Position numbers and translations under genes: made by a program. Positions 52,107-60,312 of a stretch of 64,000 nt of DNA are shown here, piece by piece. Source of the DNA: Engelhardtia mirabilis (GTDB taxonomy: Bacteria; Planctomycetota; UBA1135; GCA-002686595); assembly GCF_007748095.1 (NCBI RefSeq), contig NZ_CP036287.1:5890001-5954000 (forward strand). The letters are read 5' to 3'. Under the pieces are notes generated by a model. It had not been told where the DNA came from, did not search any database, and saw only the letters and a list, made by a program, of their open reading frames with translations. Position 1 is the first letter of the stretch. Each line of letters starts with the position of its first letter.

Positions 52107-53752
52107 GAGCGCTCGCCGCAGCCGCCGCCATCGCGCTTGCGGGTTGCGGCGATTCGCCCCCGGGTGAGTCGGGTGCGCCGGACCTGTCGGGCGGGCCCGA
52201 CGGCGCGCTCCTGGTCGACGTCGCCCGCGAGCGCGGCCTCGACTTCACCATCACCTCGGGTGCTTCCCCGCCCAGCGAGATTCTCGAGGTCAAGGGCGGT
52301 GGCCTGGCCCTGTTCGACTGGCGCGGCGACGGGGACTGGGATCTCTTCGTGCCGAACGGCGCGACGCTCGAGTCCCCCGAGCGCGGCCCCGGCGCGCGCC
52401 TGTTCGACATCGGCGAGGGGCTCGCGGTGCGCGACGCCACCGGAGCGGCGCGCGTCGACTTCGACCGCTGGGGCATGGGCGTCGCCGCCGGCGACCTCGA
52501 CGGGGACGGGCTTTGCGACCTGTTGGTCGCCGCCTTCGGTCCCGACGCGGTGTTGGCGCAGGGCGCGGACGGCTCGCTGACCGAGGTCGCGGGCGCGCTC
52601 GAGGGTGACGACGAGCGCTGGTCCTGCGGCGTGGCCCTGGGCGACCTCGACGCGGACGGCGACCTCGACGCCTACGTGGCGCGCTACCTGGAGTTCGACC
52701 CCGGGGCGCCGCCTGCGCCGGCCTCGTTCCTGGGCGTCGACGTCTTCGGCGGCCCCATGGGCCTGGCGGCGGTGCCCGATCACCTGTGGGTGAACGACGG
52801 CCTCGGGCGTTTCGCCGAACGCTCGCGCGAGGCCGGTATGGCCGACGTCACGCCCTCTCACGGTCTGGGCGCGGCGATTCTCGACCTCGACGGCGACGGG
52901 CACCTCGACGTGTACGTCGGCAACGACTCCATGGCCGACTTCGCCTTCATGGGCCGCGGCGGTCTGCACTTCGACGAACGCGCCGCCGACCTGGGTCTGG
53001 CCACGAGCTCCGACGGCCGCACCCAGGCGACCATGGGCATCTGCGTGGCCGACGTGAACGCCGACGGCCTGCCGGACCTGTTCACCAGCAACTTCTCCCA
53101 CGACACCAACACCCTGCGGACGTCTCGACCGAGCGGCCGCTGGCGCGACCAATCGACGACCTCGGGCCTGGGCGCCGTCAGCCGCCCTTTCTGTGGCTGG
53201 AGCGGCGCCTTCGCCGACCTCGACCTGGACGGCGCGCAGGAGCTGGTCGTGTTCAACGGCCACGTCTACGCCACCGGCGCAGCCGAGCGCGCCGGTTCGA
53301 GCCGCCTGCAGGCTCCGCTCTACTTCGAACGCGAGGGCGAGCGCTTCCGCCGCGTCGAGGGCGAGGGCTGGCTGGCGCAAGCCCACTGCGACCGCGGCGC
53401 CGCCCTCGGCGACCTGGACGGCGACGGCGACCAGGACCTCGTCGTGGTCGACCTCGAGGGCCCCCTGCGCCTGCTCGAGAACCGCACGGACTCCGGCGCA
53501 TTCGTGGTCGTGACCCTGGCCGACACCCGCGACCTGGGCGCACGCGTCGAGCTCGCCGGCGACGGCTGGAGCCAGGTGCGCTGGATCGCATCCGGGCTCG
53601 GCTACCAGTCGGCCTCCGCCCCCGAGGCGGTCTTCGGGCTCGGCGAGGCCCAGGGCCCCTTCCGCCTCTTGGTGCAATGGCCCGACGGTTCGAGCATCGA
53701 GCAGACCGGGGTCGAACGCGGCTCCAAGCACCAGCTCTCGTCCGCCCGCTGA
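52103..53752 (+). CDS. ASPIC/UnbV-FG-GAP lipoprotein (CRTAC-like)
   Basis: The 549-residue protein has a lipobox (LAGC) and VCBS/FG-GAP calcium loops (DLDGDGLCDLLVAAF, DLDADGDLDAYVAR, DLDGDGHLDVYVGND, DVNADGLPDLFTSN) followed by a C-terminal ASPIC/UnbV domain (about 460-545; DLGARVELAGDG, QWPDGSSIEQTGV). This pairing is typical of CRTAC/UnbV proteins, abundant in planctomycetes and related phyla and of unknown exact role. The GTG start overlaps the TPR gene. Confidence 0.88.
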   Translation: MRALAAAAAIALAGCGDSPPGESGAPDLSGGPDGALLVDVARERGLDFTITSGASPPSEILEVKGGGLALFDWRGDGDWDLFVPNGATLESPERGPGARLFDIGEGLAVRDATGAARVDFDRWGMGVAAGDLDGDGLCDLLVAAFGPDAVLAQGADGSLTEVAGALEGDDERWSCGVALGDLDADGDLDAYVARYLEFDPGAPPAPASFLGVDVFGGPMGLAAVPDHLWVNDGLGRFAERSREAGMADVTPSHGLGAAILDLDGDGHLDVYVGNDSMADFAFMGRGGLHFDERAADLGLATSSDGRTQATMGICVADVNADGLPDLFTSNFSHDTNTLRTSRPSGRWRDQSTTSGLGAVSRPFCGWSGAFADLDLDGAQELVVFNGHVYATGAAERAGSSRLQAPLYFEREGERFRRVEGEGWLAQAHCDRGAALGDLDGDGDQDLVVVDLEGPLRLLENRTDSGAFVVVTLADTRDLGARVELAGDGWSQVRWIASGLGYQSASAPEAVFGLGEAQGPFRLLVQWPDGSSIEQTGVERGSKHQLSSAR

Positions 53753-53767
53753 GGGCGCGGCGGGCCG

Positions 53768-54112
53768 CTACCCGCCGAGCAGCGCCTTCAGGGCCGCGGC
53801 TGCAAAACCCAGGGCCGTGAACAGGATCAGGAGGTAGGGGTTCTCGTCGAACGCCTCCTCGCGCAGGTAGACCGTCGGCAGGAGCGGGTCCCCCACCAGG
53901 GGCCGCAGGATCCAACCGAGCTTCACGGCGACGAACACGTAGGCCGCGAGCCAGCTCGCCCGGCCGATCCGGTGGCTACGGTCCGCCGCAACCAGCGGAC
54001 CGTAGTGCCGCTCCAACGTCACCTGCCCCGCCAGGGACTCGACGCCGAAGGCCGCGATGGTCGCGTGCGACCCGCCCGCCAAGGGTGGTGCCCCGCTTCT
54101 CGACTCGAACAA
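53768..54112 (-). CDS. Small two-helix membrane protein, possibly truncated
   Basis: The 114-residue product has two hydrophobic segments (about 53-72 and 93-112) and the phrase ASWLAAYVFVAVKLGWILRPLVG followed by REEAFDENPYLL, which resembles the C-terminal half of a larger membrane protein family. The frame is blocked by a stop 6 bases upstream of a weak TTG start, and the N-terminal 40 residues look unlike a normal membrane protein start. It may be a decayed remnant bordering a foreign-looking region. Confidence 0.45.
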   Translation of the reverse strand: MFESRSGAPPLAGGSHATIAAFGVESLAGQVTLERHYGPLVAADRSHRIGRASWLAAYVFVAVKLGWILRPLVGDPLLPTVYLREEAFDENPYLLILFTALGFAAAALKALLGG

Positions 54113-54357
54113 GGCTGGTCAACTCGAGACCCATCGGTTCCGTTCTTCCTGTCGCTCGGGCGACCGAGGAAGCGCGGTGACGAATTTCGCCGGCCGATCG
54201 CAATCGATACGACCTGAGGTCGACGCCCACCTGCCCTCCCCCTCACGAGCAGCGAAGTCGAGGCACAACCCGTCGCCGCGGCCACGTGGCCGCTGCCCAG
54301 GGGTCAGCTGGCTCCGTTCAGCGTGGCACCTTGACGACCTCGCGAGGATCGAGGGCA

Positions 54358-55344
54358 ATGGCGTGTATGGAGGAAAGATCCCAGGCGGTCTGCATGGCCG
54401 CATACCCGTTCCGACCGATCTTCCACAAGATCTTCGAATTCATCATCTCGCCCGCCGCCCGATCCGCTGGCTTGACGCCAACTCGTTCGAAGCTGGAGCT
54501 GGAGGCCGGCCCGATCACGGAGGATGTGCTCAGGAAGCTCCTAGCCGCCCGAGTCGTCGTAGCGGACGTAACTGGCGCCAATGCCAACGTCTTCTACGAA
54601 GTCGGTGTCGCCCATGCATTGGCCAAGCCCGTGGTGCTCATCCGCGACGTCACCCGCGAGGATGGGCCCTTGTCGCCCCATTCGACCGAACGCCCCTTCG
54701 ACCTGGCCGAGTACTTCGCCATCGAGTATGACCGGAACGAATGGGCGTGGCGTGAAGAGCTGGCCGCAGCGCTCGAGGCATCCATCGTCGCGGCGATGAA
54801 GAGCCCGGCTTCCTCGATCCCCATCCCGTTTCGAGGTTCGGCGCCTCGCTCGGAGCAACAGCCGGCCCTGCTGTCCGAGCGATTGTCCGAGCTCGAGTTG
54901 AAGCTCGCCCGGCACATTCGAGAGGGCACAGCTCGAGGCGTCGATCCGCTGGCCTTCACGGACTCCGAGGAGATTGGCGCGACGAGGTTCGCCTTGTCCT
55001 CCGACAGCATCAGGCCTCGATTGGCACAGATTCGCGCACGCGATGCCCGCGCGGTCGAACACGAGCTCCAGAAGCTGGCGCGGTACTTCTCGAACTCGGA
55101 GGTCCCCAGCGGAGCACAGGACCGGCAACCCGACGAGAGGGCACAGATCCAGGAGTCCGTTTCACAGCTCTCCAACAGGGGTCTGACGAAATCGGAGCGG
55201 GAGGACGCCGTACTCGCAATCGTCCACAGCCTGCAGCACGCCGGGCGACTTTCCGCTGCCCGCGCGACGAGGATTGCAACCACAGTCGACGAGCTCCTAT
55301 GGGGGCAGACGGAGACGAGCCCGAGGCGCGGCGAGCTGACCTGA
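54358..55344 (+). CDS. Nucleoside 2-deoxyribosyltransferase-like protein (possible defence or signalling effector)
   Basis: The 328-residue protein (from ATG 54358) has an N-terminal domain with YPFRPIFHKIFEFIISPAARSAGL, GPITEDVLRKLLAARVVVADVTG and NANVFYEVGVAHALAKPVVLI. This is the pattern of the nucleoside 2-deoxyribosyltransferase/TIR-like fold, in which the Tyr-Glu of VFYEVG is the catalytic pair. It is found in nucleotide-metabolism enzymes and in several anti-phage effectors. The C-terminal half (about 170-328) is helical and unassigned. The gene has lower GC than its neighbours, no operon partners, and lies beside a truncated gene, suggesting transfer. Confidence 0.6.
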   Translation: MACMEERSQAVCMAAYPFRPIFHKIFEFIISPAARSAGLTPTRSKLELEAGPITEDVLRKLLAARVVVADVTGANANVFYEVGVAHALAKPVVLIRDVTREDGPLSPHSTERPFDLAEYFAIEYDRNEWAWREELAAALEASIVAAMKSPASSIPIPFRGSAPRSEQQPALLSERLSELELKLARHIREGTARGVDPLAFTDSEEIGATRFALSSDSIRPRLAQIRARDARAVEHELQKLARYFSNSEVPSGAQDRQPDERAQIQESVSQLSNRGLTKSEREDAVLAIVHSLQHAGRLSAARATRIATTVDELLWGQTETSPRRGELT

Positions 55345-55751
55345 GCACTCGGAGAGCCGAATTGCGACCTCGACCACCTGGCCAACCGGCGCCAGCGCGG
55401 CATCGCGCCTCAACCGGCCGCGATCGGCGGACCGTTCCGACGAGATCGGTCCTAGGCAGCCTTGACCCAGTCCGTCCTCGCCGCTCCCGCGGCGGTGCCG
55501 GAATGCGAGCGCACCACCATCCAGGCCCTTCAAGTGGTGCGCCGCTTGCCGCTCACCCGGAGCACACCCGTCGGCGGGGCCGTGCTCGGTGCGAGCAATG
55601 TCCGGGGACGGCTTCACCTGGAGCTCGACCACGACCCGGCGCCGCGCGGGGCCGGCGAGAAATGCCGGCCAGTTCGATCCAGCAGCGGCCGCCCGCCAGC
55701 CGATGGGGCCTCGGGGACGGCTGGCTCCGCGCGGGGCGCCGCCCCGCGCCC
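55345..55751. other. Gap before the BLUF gene
   Basis: This 407-base region has only overlapping shadow frames, with no recognisable domain, repeat or RNA. The promoter of the BLUF-EAL pair probably lies in it. I could not locate it. Confidence 0.5.
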
Positions 55752-56216
55752 ATGCACGATCAGGCCGACGAGCTCGTTCACGTCATCTACTCCAGCGCGG
55801 CTCGCGTCCCCTTCGAGGCCGCCGAGCTGACCGCACTGTTGGCCCGCTCCCGGCGGCGCAACGGCGAGCTGGGCGTGACCGGGATGCTGCTGCACGTGGA
55901 CGGCAGCTTCTTCCAGATCCTCGAGGGGCCGCGGGAGTCGGTCCGCGAGCTCTTCGAGCGCATCGCGCGGGACCCGCGCCACGCGGAGGTCACCACGATC
56001 ATCGACGAGCCCATCGCCGGCCGCGCGTTCGGGGACTGGACCATGGGGTTCGCGGACCTGGGCTCCCAAGACCTCGCGGAGCTGCCGGGTCTGAACGACT
56101 TCTTCCAGGCCTGCTCGTGCCTGGCCGAGATCGACTCGGGGCGCGCGCGCAAGCTCGCCCGCGCCTTCCAGCAGGGTCGCTGGCGTGCCGGCCCCACCCC
56201 GCTGGAGCCGCGCTGA
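55752..56216 (+). CDS. BLUF blue-light photoreceptor
   Basis: The 154-residue protein is a stand-alone BLUF domain. The photocycle residues are all present at AppA-like spacing: Tyr13 (VIYSSAAR), Asn37 (RRRNGELG), Gln55 (SFFQILEGP), Trp96 and Met98 (DWTMGF). It binds FAD and changes its hydrogen bonding on blue light. A helical tail of about 45 residues follows. The EAL gene begins 32 bases after its stop, so the pair looks like a two-gene equivalent of BlrP1-type BLUF-EAL proteins. Confidence 0.92.
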   Translation: MHDQADELVHVIYSSAARVPFEAAELTALLARSRRRNGELGVTGMLLHVDGSFFQILEGPRESVRELFERIARDPRHAEVTTIIDEPIAGRAFGDWTMGFADLGSQDLAELPGLNDFFQACSCLAEIDSGRARKLARAFQQGRWRAGPTPLEPR

Positions 56217-56248
56217 GCCGGCCCCGCCCCACGCCCCCGACCAGACCG

Positions 56249-56992
56249 ATGACGCTGCCTTCCATCTCCGTCGCGTTCCAACCGATCGTCGACATCGAGG
56301 AGCGTCGCATCGCCTCCTACGAGGCCCTGGTGCGTGGCCCGGCGGGAGAGCCGGCCGCCTGGGTCTTCGACCAGATCTCGGCCGAGGACGTCCACCGCTT
56401 GGACGACGCCTGTCGCGACGTCGCGATCGAGTGGGCTGCGAGGCTCGGCATCGAGTGTCAGCTCAACCTGAACTGCCTGCCGCGCAACCTGGTGTCGGTG
56501 CCGAGCGCCGTAGAACAGTCCCTGGCCCGCGCCGAGGCCCTGGGCCTCTTGACCTCTCAGCTCGTGCTCGAGGTCACCGAGGGCGAGGTGATCGAGGACC
56601 AGGTGAGCTTCGCCGAGGCCATCGGACGCTTCCGCAAGCGCGGCATCTCGATCGCCATCGACGACTTCGGCTCGGGCTACTCCGGCCTCAACCTGCTGGC
56701 CGACTTCCAGCCGGACACGATCAAGCTGGACCAGAACCTCTTGCGCGGGATCGAGGGCCGGGGGCCGCGCCAGGCGATCGTGCGGGCGGTGCTGTCAGCC
56801 TGCCTCGACCTCGGCATCGACGTGATCGCCGAGGGCGTCGAAACGCTCGAGGAGTTCCGCTGGTGTCAGGCGGCGGGGATCACCCAGTTCCAGGGTTACC
56901 TGCTGGGGCGGCCGGGGTTCGAGTGCCTGCCCGAGGTCCACTACCCGCCGTCGCTGGTGCGTGGAGACTCCTCCCGCCGCCGCACAGGTTGA
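56249..56992 (+). CDS. EAL-domain c-di-GMP phosphodiesterase
   Basis: The 247-residue protein is a single EAL domain with Glu25 in EAL (YEALVRG), NLNCLP, EVTEGEVIED, IDDFGSGYSGLN, IKLDQNLL, IAEGVET and FQGYLLGRP. All metal and substrate residues expected for active enzymes are there, so it should hydrolyse c-di-GMP to pGpG. There is no membrane segment. Next to the BLUF gene, it is likely regulated by blue light through a separate BLUF partner. Confidence 0.93.
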   Translation: MTLPSISVAFQPIVDIEERRIASYEALVRGPAGEPAAWVFDQISAEDVHRLDDACRDVAIEWAARLGIECQLNLNCLPRNLVSVPSAVEQSLARAEALGLLTSQLVLEVTEGEVIEDQVSFAEAIGRFRKRGISIAIDDFGSGYSGLNLLADFQPDTIKLDQNLLRGIEGRGPRQAIVRAVLSACLDLGIDVIAEGVETLEEFRWCQAAGITQFQGYLLGRPGFECLPEVHYPPSLVRGDSSRRRTG

Positions 56993-57093
56993 GGGCCGCG
57001 CCCGTGGCGAAGCGCCGCGAGGTGGGCGCCTTGAATTGAAGCGAGCGCGGACGCCGCGAACGGCCCCCGCGCTCCATGGTCGCGAGCGGCCCT

Positions 57094-57546
57094 CTAAAGC
57101 GCCTTCAGCGCGTCCTGGATCGGCGCCCAGTCGCGCTCGTCGCCGGTGCTCTCCTGGATGCCGCAGAAGGCGACCTTGCCCTGCTTGTCGACGATCACCG
57201 TCGCGCGCTGGCTGATGAAGGGCACGGCCGGGTGCTCGAGGCCGAACTGCTTGGTGACCTGCAGCATCGGGTCGGCGAGCAGGTCGTGGCTGATCTTCTC
57301 GGCGTTCTTCCAGGCCTTGTGGGACCAGGTGGAGTCGCGGCTGATGCCGACCACGACCGTGTCGTCACCGGCGAGCACGGGCTCCGCGGAGATCTTGCAG
57401 TTCTCCTTGGTGCAGGTCGGGCTCCAGTCGAGGGGGTACCACAGGAGCACCACGTTCTTGCCGCGGTGGTCGGAGAGCTTCCACTCCTTTTCGTCCTGGG
57501 TCTTGAGGGTGAAGTCGGGGGCTTCGCTGCCGACGGCAATGGCCAT
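57094..57546 (-). CDS. Peroxiredoxin (AhpC/TSA, Bcp-like)
   Basis: The 150-residue protein is a thioredoxin-fold peroxidase with the peroxidatic Cys45 in YPLDWSPTCTKENC (with Thr44), and Cys50 five residues on as a possible resolving cysteine, as in atypical Bcp/PrxQ proteins. It reduces hydroperoxides with thioredoxin. The ATG at 57546 follows AAGGAA and was preferred to the frame start at 57642. Confidence 0.9.
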   Translation of the reverse strand: MAIAVGSEAPDFTLKTQDEKEWKLSDHRGKNVVLLWYPLDWSPTCTKENCKISAEPVLAGDDTVVVGISRDSTWSHKAWKNAEKISHDLLADPMLQVTKQFGLEHPAVPFISQRATVIVDKQGKVAFCGIQESTGDERDWAPIQDALKAL

Positions 57547-57687
57547 GGGGGTTCCTTCGCGGGGGTCTGGGACGGGGTGGCGGGCCGCCGCCGGAGAGAC
57601 CGACGGGCGAAAGAAGTTAGGCCGCGTCCCGTGCCCCGACAAGCGCCCGCGGGCCGGGGAGCTCCCCCGCGCCCGGCAGGGCCCGGT

Positions 57688-59286
57688 TCACCGGACCCGC
57701 TGGTCCGCTTCGCGCCGCAGGCCGGCGGGCGTGACGCGCCGCTCGACCAGGCCCAGGAGGCCGTCCACGGCCAGGGCCAGGGCCGCCGCCGGCAGAGCGC
57801 CGGCCAGGATCAGGCGCACGTCGTTGAGGTAGAGCCCGGTCACGATCGGTTCGCCCAGGCCCCCGGCGCCGATGAAGGCGGCCAGGGTCGCGACGCCGAC
57901 GCTGATCACGGTGGCGGTCCGCAGGCCGGCCATGATCGCGGGCATGGCGATCGGCAGCTGGATCCTCACCAGCACCTGGCGCGGGGTCAGGCCCAGGCCG
58001 CGGGCCGCGTCGACCAGGTCCGCATCGACCGCGCGCAGGCCGCTGACCGTGTTGCGCAGGATCGGCAGCAGGGCGTAGAGGAACAGCGCCGCGATGGCCG
58101 AGCGCACGCTCAAGCCGAGGCCGGGCACCGCGATCATCACCGCCAGGAGTGCGATGCTCGGCACCGTCTGCAGGACTCCGGCCGCACCCAGTGCCAGGCG
58201 CGCCGCATGCTCGCGCGGCGCCAGGAGCAGTCCGCCGGGAATCGCAACCAGGGCGGCCAGCAGCACCGCCACGGCCGTCATCGCCAGGTGTTCGAGGGCC
58301 AGCGACACCGTGATCGGAAGGCGCGCGCGCACGAACTGCGCCAGGGACGGTCGCGCGGCGGCGGTCGCGCCGGCCGGGGCCAGATCGAGCGTGCGCAGGA
58401 AGTCCCGCGCCACCTGGGCGAAGTCGCGACCCTGCACCTCGACGGCATGGTTGAGCCCCATCACGGTCGCCTCGTCCAACTGGAACGCGACGCGCCCAAG
58501 GGCCGCGGCGAGCTCGGGATGCTCCGCCAGCAGCCCGGCGCGTAGGAGCGGCGCCGCGTGGTAGGGCGGGAAGAAGCCGAGGTCGTCCGCCAGCACGACC
58601 AGGTCGTAGTCGAGCAGCTTGCCGTCGGTGGCATAGGCGTCGATCAGGTCGAGCTCCCCGGCGGCCAGGGCCTCGTAGGCCAGGGAGTGTTCCATGGCGC
58701 GCGCATCGCCGAGCGCGAAGCCGTAGCGCTCGAGCAAGCCCGGCAGACCGTCGGCGCGCGAGCCGAACTCGACGCTGAAGCCGCCGCGCAGCTCGGCCGC
58801 GATGGGCGCAAGTTGCGAGATGCGCTCGATGCCGCGCTCGCGCGCGATGTCGCCGCGCAGGGCCAGGGCGTAGGTGTTGTCGAAGCCGAAGGGCGACAGG
58901 TACTCGAGCCCGAAGCGCTCCCGCAGACCGCCCTGCACCGCGAGGAACGTCTGCAGGGGATCGCCCGACGGCGCGTCCTGTTCGAGCAGCACGGCCCAGG
59001 CCGTTCCGCTGTACTCGGCGTACAGGTCGATGGCACCCGTTCGCAGGGCTGTGAAGGCGACCATGGTGCCGCCCAGGTCGAGCTTGCGCTCGACCTCGAG
59101 GTCGGTCTGCCCCTCGATCACTTGCGCCATCAACTCGGCCAGCACGCGAGACTCGGCGAAGTTCTTGGAGCCGACGGCGACGGTCCCCGCGGACGCGGCC
59201 GACGAATCCTGGCTGCCCCGCGCGCCCACCGCGACCAGACCCGCGGCCAAGGCCAGCCCCAGTGCGCTGCGGCCGAACTCAAACAC
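57688..59286 (-). CDS. OpuC-like substrate-binding protein fused to permease
   Basis: The 532-residue protein has an N-terminal osmoprotectant-binding domain (about 30-290; VAVGSKNFAESRVLAEL, ERKLDLGGTMVAFTALRTGAIDLYAEYSGTAW) and then a five- or six-helix BPD-type permease domain (about 335-520; VPSIALLAVMIAVPGLGL, RAVDADLVDAARGLGLTPRQVL as the EAA loop). It imports glycine betaine, choline or related compounds. The start is GTG, overlapping the ATPase stop by 8 bases. The order is binding domain first, the opposite of the usual permease-first OpuF/OpuC fusions. Confidence 0.88.
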   Translation of the reverse strand: MFEFGRSALGLALAAGLVAVGARGSQDSSAASAGTVAVGSKNFAESRVLAELMAQVIEGQTDLEVERKLDLGGTMVAFTALRTGAIDLYAEYSGTAWAVLLEQDAPSGDPLQTFLAVQGGLRERFGLEYLSPFGFDNTYALALRGDIARERGIERISQLAPIAAELRGGFSVEFGSRADGLPGLLERYGFALGDARAMEHSLAYEALAAGELDLIDAYATDGKLLDYDLVVLADDLGFFPPYHAAPLLRAGLLAEHPELAAALGRVAFQLDEATVMGLNHAVEVQGRDFAQVARDFLRTLDLAPAGATAAARPSLAQFVRARLPITVSLALEHLAMTAVAVLLAALVAIPGGLLLAPREHAARLALGAAGVLQTVPSIALLAVMIAVPGLGLSVRSAIAALFLYALLPILRNTVSGLRAVDADLVDAARGLGLTPRQVLVRIQLPIAMPAIMAGLRTATVISVGVATLAAFIGAGGLGEPIVTGLYLNDVRLILAGALPAAALALAVDGLLGLVERRVTPAGLRREADQRVR

Positions 59287-60022
59287 CGCGCACCTCCGTC
59301 AGGAACGACTCCACGAACTCGTTCGCCGGTCGCGCTTGCAGCTCCTGGGGCGAGCCCAGTTGCACGATTCGACCGGCGGACATGACGCCCACCAGATCGG
59401 CCAATTCGAAGGCCTCGCGCACATCGTGGGTCACCAGCAACACGGTCTTGCCCAAGGTCCAATGCAACTGCGCGAACTCCCTGCGCACCTCGCGGCGGGT
59501 CAGGGGGTCGAGGGCGCCGAAGGGCTCGTCCATGAGGAGCACCGGCGGGTCCAGGGCCAGGGCCCGCGCCACGCCCACCCGTTGACGCTGGCCGCCGGAG
59601 AGCTCGTGGGGATAGCGCGCCGCGAACTCCCCCGGTTCGAGCTGCACGAGCGCCAGCAGCTCGTCGACCCGGCGCCGGATCCTGACCCGCGTCTGCCCCT
59701 CCAGCTCGCACAAGAGCCCCACGTTCCCAGCCACGGTCAGGTGCGGGAACAGCCCCCCCTCCTGAACGACGTAGCCCAAGCCGCGGCGCAACTGCACCGG
59801 ATCGACCGCCCCCACCTCGCACCCGTCGACCGAAACGCGACCCCCGTCGGGGCGCTCCAGGGCGTTGATCAGCCGCAGGGTCGTGGTCTTGCCCGAACCG
59901 CTGGTGCCGAGCAGCGCGACGATCTGACCCTGCGCCACCTCCAGGTCCAGCCGATCGACGGCCTTGACCTGCGCGCCGTCGGGGCGCACGAAGCGCTTCG
60001 AGACCGATTCGAGTTTGATCAC
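59279..60022 (-). CDS. OpuC-type ABC ATPase (glycine betaine/choline)
   Basis: The 247-residue ATPase has Walker A LGTSGSGKTT, the Q loop YVVQEGGLFPHLTV, signature LSGGQRQRVGVARALALDPPVLLMDEPFGALDPLTR and the His switch LVTHDVREAFEL. The MDEPFGALDP and QEGGLFPHLTV segments are those of the OpuA/ProV/OpuC import group. It lacks a C-terminal CBS pair. A GTG at 60022 gives a normal start; the long upstream frame is spurious. Confidence 0.92.
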   Translation of the reverse strand: MIKLESVSKRFVRPDGAQVKAVDRLDLEVAQGQIVALLGTSGSGKTTTLRLINALERPDGGRVSVDGCEVGAVDPVQLRRGLGYVVQEGGLFPHLTVAGNVGLLCELEGQTRVRIRRRVDELLALVQLEPGEFAARYPHELSGGQRQRVGVARALALDPPVLLMDEPFGALDPLTRREVRREFAQLHWTLGKTVLLVTHDVREAFELADLVGVMSAGRIVQLGSPQELQARPANEFVESFLTEVRGV

Positions 60023-60312
60023 CGCTGGGCCTCCGTCGCCCGCGGACCATGGTGGCCCGGCCCCGACGGCGATGCGAGGGTCGGCTCGTCCCCCATCGCT
60101 GGCCGGGATCGAAGCCCCCCGCGCGCGACCGGGCGCATGGGCCCGTCGCGGATCTCGGCGACCGACGCGAGCCGCACCAGGGGCTCCTGGTCCCATGGCG
60201 CCGGGGTCAGTAGCATCGCCCCCCGAGGATGACGAGTCGGGTACGAGCGTGGGGGCGGACGCCGAGCCGATGTAGCCACTCGGTGGGCCGCAGAGCGACG
60301 GGGCCCCCGTGG

